Positions 33,903 through 41,751 of a stretch of 64,000 nucleotides of DNA are shown here, piece by piece. Where the stretch lies: assembly GCA_037388505.1 (NCBI GenBank), contig JARRKC010000004.1, positions 558,001 to 622,000 on the forward strand. The letters are read 5' to 3'. The notes beneath the pieces are model-generated. The model was given only the letters and a program-made list of their open reading frames with translations, was not told the DNA's origin and searched no databases. Source of the stretch: JARRKC01 sp037388505. GTDB lineage: Bacteria; Acidobacteriota; UBA6911; RPQK01; JAPXNP01. The translations under genes and the position numbers were made by a program. The stretch's first letter is position 1; every line of letters starts with the position of its first letter.

Positions 33903-35308
33903 TTGACCCGAGACGACTGGCGCTGCAGGAAGCCCGGCAGCAGGTTCCGCTCGATGGCCCGAACATACTTCAGGCTGGAGCGGAGGGCAAACAGCTTCGG
34001 CAGCATCCGGATGAACCGAAAGCGGGTCAGGAAGAACATCGTATAGGCTTTCCTTTGCAGCTTTTTGAGCGTCTTGAAATCGAACTCATTGGTCCGGATG
34101 CGATGCACCCGGTTGAGATGGTCGGTCTGGTCATAAAGACGCTCTTGAATGATTTGGTGACTCAATTCCGTGCCCGGATAAGGGATGACGATGCTGAACA
34201 GGGCCTCGTCCAACTCCGTTTCACAGGCGAAGCGGATCGTCATGTTGATCTCCTCGATCGTCTCCGTTGGGAATCCGATCATGAAGAACCCCAGCGTCTC
34301 AATCCCGTATCTCCGGCACCAGCGGACCGCGTCCTTGACCTGATGCAGCTTCAGGTACTTTCTCGACAGTTTCTGAATCCTCGGACTCGCCGATTCGATG
34401 GCGATGCACAGATGGTGGGTACCCGCACGAGCGAGCTTTTCGATCAGCTCTTCGTCCAGCCGCTCCAAACGGACACCGTTACCGAACTGCATGGCGATCT
34501 TCATCCCCGACTCGACGATCATGTCGCAAATCCGCTTGGCGCGGTCCATGTCGAAGTTGAAGATGTCGTCCTCGATCATGAATTCCTGGATCCGGTACTG
34601 CCCGTAGAGGAGCCTGATCTCACTGAGAACGTGCTCGGGACTCCGGGCATGGAATTTCTTCCCGAAAAGATCATGGCAGTACGTACAATGCCAGGGACAT
34701 CCTCGACTCGTAAAGATCTGAATCGCGCGCTTGTATTTGGGAGTGTGGCGAGCCGATTCGGCCACTGCATAGCGGTCCAGATCGAGCAGTTCATAGGCGG
34801 GCAGCGGGATGGAATCGACGTCCTCGATGGGCGATCGCGCGGCATTGCGATGGATCTCGCCGTCGACATCCTTGTAGGCGAGGCCGGTCACACCGGAGAG
34901 ATCGCCATCCTCCGACAATCGATCGATCACTTCGCCGAAGGTCGCCTCGCCTTCACCGAAGCAGACCATATCGGCGAAAGGCTCATTCAGCACTTCGTCG
35001 GCCTCGATAGTGGGGTGCTGCCCCCCGAAAATCGTCGGGATCGATGCATCGTACTGCTTGACGGCCCGGGCGGCGATGGCGGCGCCTTCCCACTCGGCCG
35101 TCATGCAGGAGAATCCTGCCAGGTTCCATTGGCGCTCTCGGAGCTTGGCTTCGAGCAAGGGAGATGGGTCGCGCTCCAGAGCCAGGTCCAGGATTTCGAC
35201 ATGGTGTCCCCGGTGCTGCGCTATGGGAGCGATATACGCCAGGCCGATAGGAATTCCGAGGATGAAGTCCATGAAGGTCGGTTTCCCTCGAATCAGAAGA
35301 ATATCCAT
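33899..35308 (-). CDS. Cobalamin-binding radical SAM enzyme, RS3
   Basis: 469 aa. B12-binding-like domain (MDILLIRGKPTFMDFILGIP, HRGHHVEILDLA, TIFGGQHPTIEADEVL), then CX3CX2C at Cys204, Cys208 and Cys211 (SRGCPWHCTYCHD), IEDDIFNFDMDRAK and MIGFPTETIEEINMT. Same architecture as RS1. Start ATG 35308 has a strong AGGAGG. Coupled to RS2 by a 4-bp overlap. Confidence 0.87.
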   Translation of the reverse strand: MDILLIRGKPTFMDFILGIPIGLAYIAPIAQHRGHHVEILDLALERDPSPLLEAKLRERQWNLAGFSCMTAEWEGAAIAARAVKQYDASIPTIFGGQHPTIEADEVLNEPFADMVCFGEGEATFGEVIDRLSEDGDLSGVTGLAYKDVDGEIHRNAARSPIEDVDSIPLPAYELLDLDRYAVAESARHTPKYKRAIQIFTSRGCPWHCTYCHDLFGKKFHARSPEHVLSEIRLLYGQYRIQEFMIEDDIFNFDMDRAKRICDMIVESGMKIAMQFGNGVRLERLDEELIEKLARAGTHHLCIAIESASPRIQKLSRKYLKLHQVKDAVRWCRRYGIETLGFFMIGFPTETIEEINMTIRFACETELDEALFSIVIPYPGTELSHQIIQERLYDQTDHLNRVHRIRTNEFDFKTLKKLQRKAYTMFFLTRFRFIRMLPKLFALRSSLKYVRAIERNLLPGFLQRQSSRVN

Positions 35309-35330
35309 GGGTTCCTCCTGCTTTCCTCCT

Positions 35331-36347
35331 TCAGCGATCGATGAAAATCGGCAGCCGATAGAAGACCGCCAGCTTTTCCGCCTTCGGAATCCATTTCCGC
35401 AGCTCAAAGGTGTCCACCAGAAAGCTCCCTGCGATCGCCGGAAATCGAGGATTGGGCGCGTGGCAGTCCCGACAGGCCGGATACTCCTCGAGGTCCCCCT
35501 TCAAATGAGCCTCACGAAGACGATTCATCTTCTCCGAATTCCACAGCTCGAAGACGGAGGCATCGGCCACGTTGCCGACCGGCTCCGTTTCATACATATG
35601 GCAGCAGGGTCGAAAGTCGCCCTCGTAGTTGATATGGACCGGGCCCTGCCACAACTGGTAACAGGGATTTCGGCGACGTTCGTGATTGACCCGCTCGTCC
35701 AGAGCGACCCCTGGAATCACGACCTCGTCTTCCTTGATGCGAATCTCGTCGACGCCATCGATCCGCCACATCCGGTGGAAGTCCTCGACCTGATGGGCAT
35801 TGTTGGGGAGTCGGACCATCTGGAGCACGACGAAGATCTCGGACTTGAGCTCACGCTTCAGATTCAGGAAACGATGGATGTTGTCTCGGACCTGTTGGAA
35901 CCGGGCGTTGCGACGATAGGCCTCGTAGACTTCCGGCGTCGTCCCGTCGAAGGCCAGAATCAGGTGATCGAGTCTCGACTCAATGAGAAGCCGTGCTCGC
36001 CGGTCGTCGAGCAGCGTGGCATTCGTGGACAGAAGCGTACACAACCCGGCGTCCTTGCAGTAGCGGATCATCCGGAAGATGTCCGGATTGATCAAGGGCT
36101 CCCCGAGACCCCAGGGAAAGACGAGCTCCGTGCGGTCCCGGATCTCATCCACGATCCGCTTGAACAGGTCGAAATCAAAATCGCGCGGAGGGTACGCGGT
36201 CAGTTCCCGGGGGCACATGGGGCACTTGAGATTGCATTTCCCCGTATTCTCGATGATGACGGAAATCGGGTAGGCCGACACTTCTGCGCGACCACCCAGG
36301 TAGGCCTTGAGCAAACGAAACCTGTTCTTCGCCTGTGAAAGATTCAT
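35331..36347 (-). CDS. Radical SAM/SPASM-type enzyme, RS4 (first gene of operon)
   Basis: 338 aa. CX3CX2C at Cys38, Cys42 and Cys45 (ENTGKCNLKCPMCPRE), LVFPWGLGEPLINPD, LSTNATLLDDR, ILAFDGTTPEVYEAYRR. The C-terminal SPASM region has PCYQLWQGPVHINYEGDF then RPCCHMY and PACRDCHAPN. It is the first gene of the five-gene operon and lies 22 nt before RS3. An extended -10 at 36376-36384 is its likely promoter. Confidence 0.87.
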   Translation of the reverse strand: MNLSQAKNRFRLLKAYLGGRAEVSAYPISVIIENTGKCNLKCPMCPRELTAYPPRDFDFDLFKRIVDEIRDRTELVFPWGLGEPLINPDIFRMIRYCKDAGLCTLLSTNATLLDDRRARLLIESRLDHLILAFDGTTPEVYEAYRRNARFQQVRDNIHRFLNLKRELKSEIFVVLQMVRLPNNAHQVEDFHRMWRIDGVDEIRIKEDEVVIPGVALDERVNHERRRNPCYQLWQGPVHINYEGDFRPCCHMYETEPVGNVADASVFELWNSEKMNRLREAHLKGDLEEYPACRDCHAPNPRFPAIAGSFLVDTFELRKWIPKAEKLAVFYRLPIFIDR

Positions 36348-36375
36348 GAGCTGAAACGCGGGTCAAGTGGGCCCT

Positions 36376-36384
36376 ATGATAACA
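36376..36384 (-). promoter_or_regulatory. Extended -10 promoter element of the radical SAM operon
   Basis: Minus strand TGTTATCAT (TGn plus TATCAT), predicting a start about 20 nt before the RS4 ATG. No clear -35 box, as expected for extended -10 promoters. Confidence 0.4.
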
Positions 36385-36429
36385 GACCCTGCACTCGGGA
36401 GGAAAACCCGGACAGTGGGCGGCGACGTC

Positions 36430-37155
36430 TCAGTTGATCCAGAAATCGTCGTCCCGACGGCGGGGCCTCTTCTCCGAATAGACCTTGAATTTCGACCGCA
36501 TCTTCTTCAACCTCCAGCGATGATAGCTTTGCCGCAAGCCGCCCAGCGTCAACCAGCCCTTCAGATACAGGAAACCGAAAAGCATTCCGCCCAAATGCGC
36601 GACGTGCGCGACCGTACTTCCCGGAGCCGACAGCGCGGAAAAGAAAGTGATCGCGCCCATGATGGCCACGAAGTACTTCACCTTGATCGGAACCAGGAAG
36701 TAGAGAAAGATGTAGCGTTCGGGAAACATCAGGCCATAGGCGAGAAGAACTCCGTAAACGGCCCCGCTGGCACCGATGGTCGGAATCATGGAAAGCGGGC
36801 TGACGATGACGGAGAGAATCCCCGCGCCGACGCCCGTCACGAAGTAGTAGCGCAGGAACGCATTCCCGCCCCAGTGCCGCTCGAGCTCCGAACCGAACAT
36901 CCAGAGCGCGAACATGTTGAAGAAGATATGGAAGAAACCGGCATGCAGAAACAGGTACGTGAAGAGCTGCCACAGGTAGAGCCGCCCCACCACTAGAGCC
37001 GGGGTCAGACCGAAGATCTGGATGATCTGCCACCCGCCCGCAAGCCCGGCAAGCCACGTCCAGATGAAGACCGCAGCGTTAGCGATGATGAGGTACTTCA
37101 CCATCGGCGTGATGCGGGGGCCGAAGCTCACCCTGTAACTGGGCTGATATCCCAT
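36430..37155 (-). CDS. Rhomboid-family intramembrane serine protease
   Basis: 241 aa with six predicted helices. The catalytic dyad is Ser130 in GASGAVYG and His187 in AHVAHLGG; the oxyanion-side motif HIFFNM (His76, Asn80) precedes the RHWGG-like loop. It cleaves membrane proteins within the bilayer. The C-terminal cytoplasmic tail is basic (RLKKMRSKFKVYSEKRPRRR). The ATG is 6 nt from an extended -10, without a Shine-Dalgarno. It lies upstream of the radical SAM operon but has an 82-bp gap and promoter between. Confidence 0.92.
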   Translation of the reverse strand: MGYQPSYRVSFGPRITPMVKYLIIANAAVFIWTWLAGLAGGWQIIQIFGLTPALVVGRLYLWQLFTYLFLHAGFFHIFFNMFALWMFGSELERHWGGNAFLRYYFVTGVGAGILSVIVSPLSMIPTIGASGAVYGVLLAYGLMFPERYIFLYFLVPIKVKYFVAIMGAITFFSALSAPGSTVAHVAHLGGMLFGFLYLKGWLTLGGLRQSYHRWRLKKMRSKFKVYSEKRPRRRDDDFWIN

Positions 37156-37161
37156 AGATCG

Positions 37162-37170
37162 ATGATATCA
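37162..37170 (-). promoter_or_regulatory. Extended -10 promoter of the rhomboid gene
   Basis: Minus strand TGATATCAT (TGn plus TATCAT), with exactly 6 nt (CGATCT) before the ATG at 37155. Predicts a leaderless mRNA. Confidence 0.5.
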
Positions 37171-37197
37171 CGCGCCCTGAGCGGCCTCCGGGCAGTA

Positions 37198-37219
37198 GGA
37201 CAACCGTCCCCGGTTGTCC
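37198..37219. repeat. Perfect hairpin GGACAACCG-TCCC-CGGTTGTCC
   Basis: A 9-bp perfect stem with a TCCC loop in the gap between the VWFA gene and the rhomboid gene. A related GGACAACCGGGTCC lies at 37314-37327. It could be a terminator for the upstream minus-strand operon (no T-tract) or a repeat. Confidence 0.45.
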
Positions 37220-37339
37220 CGCTGCCGAGATCGTGGCCTACGGGAAAGCTGGCCGGCGCATCGAAACCGCGGCGTCCGCATCACGGTGCCGAAGTTGTTC
37301 ATTCGGGGGCAAGGGACAACCGGGTCCTACCCGGCGCCC

Positions 37340-38329
37340 TCAGTAAAAGGCGTTCTCCCCGGCCGTGCGGCGAAGGGAGCTGATGCGATAATCCGGGTGT
37401 CCTTTCACCCGGATCTCGACATCGCTGTCGCTCGATTCTTCCCCGGAAGGCGCATAGGCAAGCAGATAGGAGCTGGTCATCGCGGTCTTGAGGCGATCGA
37501 GCCTTGTCATGATCTCACGACCCGAATACTGGGCACCGGCCGACCGCTTCAGGAGTTCCTTCTGGCTGGTCTTGTCTCCCCACAGATTGAAGGCATCCCC
37601 CAGGGAGTTCTTCCAACCCACTGCGAAGAGGCGCGCACCTGCTTCACGCAGATGGTCCTCCGTCCCTCTTCCCAGGTTCCCGAAGGCAGCTGAGAACACC
37701 AGGACCACTTTGTTTTGGTAGCGTGCCGATTTCAGCCGAAGAAGGGCTTCGTCTATGGCAGAACCCGTCAAGGCGTCGGTTCCGAAGGCCGATGACAGGC
37801 GCTTCCAGAAACCAACTCGCCCCGAAGGAGAAACGTTCCGGAGACCTTCAATGACTTCCGGACGATCCGTGGTCAAACTCGACAGAAAGTCGACGTCCCG
37901 GTCGTAGACGCCCAGCAGGAGTTCATCATCGTGCGGCATGAGGTGGATCAGATCGAGTATTGCCTGCTTGGCCGTCTGGATGTCCTCTTCCTTCATGGAC
38001 GATCCTATATCGATCAGGATTGCCAGGCTGGTCGGTGTCTTCTCCTCTTCCTTGAAGGAGAGGAGTTCCCGGGGCCTGGACTTGACGGTGACTTGAAAGT
38101 CATTGCGTTGCAGGCTGGGCACGAAATTTCCGAATTGATCGAAGACCCGCACTTCCATCAGCGTGGAATAGGTCTTGACTGAAAACTTCGCCTGAGGCTG
38201 GTTGTCCTGCGGGAGACCGGCGGCCTGCAGCAGGACTCCGCTGAAAAGAAGAAGCAGACCGAGGACAGCCAGACTCGGAAGGCGCCGCGAAACAGGGATC
38301 TCGGGCTTCAGTAGATTTCGCTTCAACAC
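37340..38329 (-). CDS. Secreted VWFA-related domain protein
   Basis: About 329 aa. After a basic N-terminus, a signal peptide (SLAVLGLLLLFSGVLLQAAG), then an N-terminal beta domain (STLMEVRVFDQFGNFVPSLQ, NDFQVTVKSRP) and a von Willebrand A-like domain: LAILIDIGSSMKEEDIQTAK (a degenerate metal-ion site, DIGSS where DxSxS is usual), DELLLGVYDRDVDFL, KVVLVFSAAFG. This domain order is common in secreted Acidobacteria proteins of unknown role. No ATG fits; I infer GTG 38329, 31 nt after metK, which keeps the signal peptide near the N-terminus. Last gene of the argR-argH-metK run. Confidence 0.72.
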   Translation of the reverse strand: MLKRNLLKPEIPVSRRLPSLAVLGLLLLFSGVLLQAAGLPQDNQPQAKFSVKTYSTLMEVRVFDQFGNFVPSLQRNDFQVTVKSRPRELLSFKEEEKTPTSLAILIDIGSSMKEEDIQTAKQAILDLIHLMPHDDELLLGVYDRDVDFLSSLTTDRPEVIEGLRNVSPSGRVGFWKRLSSAFGTDALTGSAIDEALLRLKSARYQNKVVLVFSAAFGNLGRGTEDHLREAGARLFAVGWKNSLGDAFNLWGDKTSQKELLKRSAGAQYSGREIMTRLDRLKTAMTSSYLLAYAPSGEESSDSDVEIRVKGHPDYRISSLRRTAGENAFY

Positions 38330-38360
38330 ATATGTCAGACGCGTGAATCCGAAGGTTCGT

Positions 38361-39440
38361 TCAGGCGCCCACGGCCGGGACGTCGGACCGAGACAAACCC
38401 GCTTCGCTGCGGAGCAACTCGGCCTTGTCGGTGAGCTCCCAGGCGAAGCCTTCGTTCTCACGGCCAAAATGCCCGTAGGCGGCTGTCCGATGATAGATGG
38501 GCCGGCGGAGGTCAAGAGAATCAATGATCCCCTTTGGAGTGAGTTGAAAATGTTCCCGGATCAGCTGACTGATCAGAAGTTCGTCGACCCGGGCTGTGCC
38601 AAATGCATCGACCATGATGGACACGGGCTCTGCTACGCCGATGGCGTAAGCCAATTGTATCGCAAGTCGGTCGGCCAGCCCGGCGGCCACACAGTTCTTC
38701 GCGATGTAGCGTGCCATGTAGCAGGCGGAACGATCCACCTTCGAAGGATCCTTCCCGGAGAAGGCGCCGCCTCCGTGGCTGCAGAAACCTCCGTAGGTGT
38801 CGACGATGATCTTGCGCCCGGTCAGACCGCAGTCACCCTGCGGCCCACCCACGAAGAAGCGCCCGGTCGGGTTGATGTAGATCTTGGTCTGGTCGTCCAT
38901 CAGCTCCGCCGGCACGACGGGCTTGATGACGTGCTCCCGGATCTCCGCATGAAGCTCGCGGTTCGAAATATCGGGACCATGCTGGGTCGACACGACGACC
39001 GCTTCGACACGGACCGGCTCCTCGCCGTCATACTCGATCGTCACCTGCGACTTGCCGTCCGGACGCAGCCAGTCCAAGGTCCCTGCCTTGCGCACTTCGG
39101 AGAGGCGGCGCGTCAAGTGGTGTGCCAGTTGAATGGAAATCGGCATCAGCTCCGGAGTCTCGGTACAGGCGTAGCCGAACATCAGCCCCTGGTCGCCGGC
39201 GCCACCCGTATCCACACCTTGAGCGATGTCCGGGGACTGCCGATCCAGCGATACCATGACCGCGCAGGTGTTGCAGTCGAACCCGTAGCTCGCGTCGGTG
39301 TATCCAACCTGCCGGACCGTCTCCCGGGCAATCTTGGGAATGTCGAGATAAGCGGTAGTCGTAATCTCTCCCGCAACAAGGATCAGACCCGTCGTTACCA
39401 GCGTTTCACAGGCCACACGCCCCGTCGGGTCGTCCGTCAT
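38361..39440 (-). CDS. metK: S-adenosylmethionine synthetase lacking its N-terminal GHPDK segment
   Basis: 359 codons from ATG 39440; MetK is usually 380-400 aa. It makes SAM from methionine and ATP. Conserved parts present: RVACETLVTTGLILVAGEIT, GAGDQGLMFGYACTET, GDCGLTGRKIIVDTYGG and GGGAFSGKDPSKVDRSA. Upstream of the ATG the same frame still reads QISDSVLDAV, the family sequence that follows GHPDK, but then meets the argH stop codon. So the first roughly 20 residues, including the GHPDK motif whose His and Asp contact ATP and Mg, are missing. Either a real deletion or an assembly error. SAM demand is high here (four radical SAM genes), but a second metK elsewhere is possible. Confidence 0.85.
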   Translation of the reverse strand: MTDDPTGRVACETLVTTGLILVAGEITTTAYLDIPKIARETVRQVGYTDASYGFDCNTCAVMVSLDRQSPDIAQGVDTGGAGDQGLMFGYACTETPELMPISIQLAHHLTRRLSEVRKAGTLDWLRPDGKSQVTIEYDGEEPVRVEAVVVSTQHGPDISNRELHAEIREHVIKPVVPAELMDDQTKIYINPTGRFFVGGPQGDCGLTGRKIIVDTYGGFCSHGGGAFSGKDPSKVDRSACYMARYIAKNCVAAGLADRLAIQLAYAIGVAEPVSIMVDAFGTARVDELLISQLIREHFQLTPKGIIDSLDLRRPIYHRTAAYGHFGRENEGFAWELTDKAELLRSEAGLSRSDVPAVGA

Positions 39441-39473
39441 GACCGCGTCGAGGACGGAATCTGAAATCTGATG

Positions 39474-40922
39474 TCAATTTGCAGGCCGCCGTTCAGCCAG
39501 CCAGCTTCGCCAGTCTCCGAGCTGCTTTTCGACCGGACCCAGGCCGGTCGAACCGCTGTGGGTCCTCCGGGTAAGGACACACCGTGGATCGAGTACCGAC
39601 AGGACATCGGCGTCGGCCTCCGGGATGAGTCGAAGGAGCTCCTCCTCAGGCAGTTCGTGCAGTTCCAAACCCTCCTCGACACAATGCCTGACCAACTCTC
39701 CCACGCGGCGGTGCGCCGAGCGGAACGGGACCCCTCGAGCCACCAGATACTCGGCCAGCTCCGTGGCCATCAGAAAGCCCTGCGAGAGGGCCTTCGCTGC
39801 CTGTTCACGGCGTACTTCGAATCCTTCGAGCAACACCTGAAGCACCTTCAGCGCGTCCTCGACGATGTCGGCAATCGCGAAAAGATGCTCCTTGTCCTGC
39901 TGGAGATCACGGTGGTACGACGTCGGCAGACCCTTGAGCAGAACCGTCAGCGCCTGCGAGTGGCCGATGACCGAGGCCGTCTTCCCCCTCGTCAGCTCCA
40001 ACAGGTCGGGGTTCTTCTTCTGCGGCATCATGCTGCTGCCGGTGCACAGTGCGTCGGGCAGCTCGATCCATTTCACCGGCGTGCTGGACATATAGATGAA
40101 ATCTTCCGCGAGCCGGCTCAGATGGATCATGATCTGGCAGGCTGCCTGTGAAAGCTCCAACACGGCGTCACGATCACCGACCACGTCATAGCTGTTCCCG
40201 AAGGCTGCGTTGAAATCCAGTTCGCTGGCCGTTTTCGCCGGATCCAGCGGGAGTGAGCTCCCGCTCAACGCACCGGCTCCGAGGGGGCTGACGCTATGGC
40301 GTCCGCAATAGGAATCGAGGCGGGCTTCGTCGCGGGCCAGCATCGCGGCGAAGGCGAGCAGATAGTGTGCCCACGAGACTGGCTGTGCCGCCTGAAGATG
40401 CGTCCAGGCCGGAAACACGTCCTGCTTCAGTGGACCCGCGCGATCCACGATCCACTCTACGGCGCCGACGATCGCACGACGCCAGGCGGAAGCGGTCTCC
40501 AAACAGTAAAGTTTCACGTCGAGCGCAACCTGATCGTTACGGCTTCGACCCGTGTGCAGACGCTCTCCCGGCTCACCGATCAATTCCTGGAGCCGGGTTT
40601 CGATGTTCATGTGAATGTCTTCGAGTTCGTCACGAAAGGGAAAGCTCCCCTCTCTGATCTCGTTCCGGATCCTCTCGAGACCATCCAAAATCGCGTCTCG
40701 GTCCGATTCCGGAATGATTCCCTGCTCCGCCAACATTCGCACATGAGCCTCACTGCCACGGATATCCAGCATGGCCAGGCGCTTGTCGAAGTGGATCGAT
40801 CGTGTAAAGCGCTGAACCACGGGATGGACTTCCGAGGTAAACCGTCCCGACCAGGGGGTGGTCTCCGGTTTTCCTTCCTGTTCCGAATCCGACACGGCCT
40901 GTCCTCCCCTCCCCTCGCTCAC
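39474..40922 (-). CDS. argH: Argininosuccinate lyase
   Basis: 482-aa ArgH, last step of arginine synthesis (argininosuccinate to arginine and fumarate). N-terminal WSGRFTSEVHPVVQRFT, HTGRSRNDQVALDVKLY, and the signature GSSMMPQKKNPD with the catalytic Ser loop. The start is a GTG overlapping the argR stop (GTGA), so ArgR and ArgH are coupled; a GTG ten codons on is possible. Its stop codon lies immediately next to the truncated metK frame. Regulation by ArgR is likely. Confidence 0.93.
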   Translation of the reverse strand: MSEGRGGQAVSDSEQEGKPETTPWSGRFTSEVHPVVQRFTRSIHFDKRLAMLDIRGSEAHVRMLAEQGIIPESDRDAILDGLERIRNEIREGSFPFRDELEDIHMNIETRLQELIGEPGERLHTGRSRNDQVALDVKLYCLETASAWRRAIVGAVEWIVDRAGPLKQDVFPAWTHLQAAQPVSWAHYLLAFAAMLARDEARLDSYCGRHSVSPLGAGALSGSSLPLDPAKTASELDFNAAFGNSYDVVGDRDAVLELSQAACQIMIHLSRLAEDFIYMSSTPVKWIELPDALCTGSSMMPQKKNPDLLELTRGKTASVIGHSQALTVLLKGLPTSYHRDLQQDKEHLFAIADIVEDALKVLQVLLEGFEVRREQAAKALSQGFLMATELAEYLVARGVPFRSAHRRVGELVRHCVEEGLELHELPEEELLRLIPEADADVLSVLDPRCVLTRRTHSGSTGLGPVEKQLGDWRSWLAERRPAN

Positions 40923-41347
40923 TGGCCCAAAGATTTCAAAATCGAGCGAACGACACGTTCCCGGGGGGCCTCTTCGTCGATGACAACCAACAACGTATCT
41001 TCTCCCGCCACCGTTCCAAGAACCTCGGGCAACTGCAGCGCGTCCACCTGATAAGCGACCCTGGGAGCCAGTCCGACGTCCGTCCTGAGGACCACCAGGT
41101 TCCCGCTGGTGCGGCAGCTGACGATCGGCGAGGACCCCGAATGATCTGGCATCGCATATTTATACATTCCGCGCGGACCCATCTGCTTGATGACACCGAG
41201 CTCTCGCAGATCTCGCGATAGGGTGGCTTGGGTAACGTCAAAGCCCTGCTCCGCAAGCTCATCTCGGAGATCTGTTTGACTGGAGATCGCCTCGCGTCGT
41301 ATGAGATCGAGGATCGCCTGGTGACGCCGCGCCTTGTCCGGTTGCAT
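40919..41347 (-). CDS. argR: Arginine repressor
   Basis: 142 aa from ATG 41347. N-terminal winged helix (DKARRHQAILDLIRREAISS, QATLSRDLRELGVIK) and C-terminal hexamerisation/arginine-binding domain (LPEVLGTVAGEDTLLVVIDE with the GT-GDDT-like motif). Represses arginine genes when arginine is high. The longer frame begins at a TTG inside the -10 box, so ATG 41347 is preferred. It is autoregulated in many species; TTGTATAATTGTGCAT upstream resembles an ARG box. Confidence 0.92.
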   Translation of the reverse strand: MQPDKARRHQAILDLIRREAISSQTDLRDELAEQGFDVTQATLSRDLRELGVIKQMGPRGMYKYAMPDHSGSSPIVSCRTSGNLVVLRTDVGLAPRVAYQVDALQLPEVLGTVAGEDTLLVVIDEEAPRERVVRSILKSLGQ

Positions 41348-41358
41348 ATCGATGCACA

Positions 41359-41364
41359 ATTATA
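41359..41364 (-). promoter_or_regulatory. -10 box of argR and possible ARG box
   Basis: Perfect TATAAT on the minus strand, 11 nt before ATG 41347, embedded in TTGTATAATTGTGCAT (41366-41351), which loosely fits an ARG box. The predicted leader is only a few bases. Confidence 0.45.
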
Positions 41365-41751
41365 CAAGACCCCATCCACGATGGGGGAGGCTTCGGGAAA
41401 GTTCCGAGTTCCGAGGGTTCCGGGTTCCGAGTTTCGAGTCGATGGCGCGTTCCGAGTTGCGAGTTCCCCCAAGGTTCAACGACCTCAGCCGCCCAGGTCG
41501 CGGCGCCGGCGTCAGTACGCGAACGCTCCTCCGTGATTGAGGCATCACTGCAACTGGTCTCCCGCGGCAAGGGTCAAAGAGCTGGGACAACCGGAGCCGA
41601 TGTCCCCGCCCCCCCGGCCCCCGGAATCTCAAACCCCAATCCCAAAACCCCGGCAGTCGTCGACGACGAGCTACGACCGAACCACCACCCCAGGGGACAA
41701 GCGAGGACGCTTATCCTACTCTCGGAACCCGCAACTCGAAACTGGAAACGC
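41365..41751. other. Intergenic region with GAACTCGG-type repeats
   Basis: 387 bp between argR and mqnC, no gene seen. 41401-41470 is a run of GTTCCGAGTTCCGAG-type repeats. 41509-41524 repeats the 16-mer GCGTCAGTACGCGAAC of 7731-7746. Around 41720-41750 is another GAACTCG-like stretch. Confidence 0.5.
41401..41470 (+). repeat. GTTCCGAG tandem-like repeat
   Basis: GTTCCGAGTTCCGAGG followed by imperfect copies with 7-8 bp period. Same family, sometimes inverted, at 44231-44263, 44474-44506 and 54160-54196. Confidence 0.65.

Noticed and set aside
34055..35344. 429-aa plus-strand frame inside RS3
   Set aside because: Antisense shadow of a radical SAM gene with intact cluster motif.
38330..39480. 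SAM riboswitch upstream of metK
   Set aside because: The DNA upstream of metK is argH coding sequence; no room for a leader RNA.
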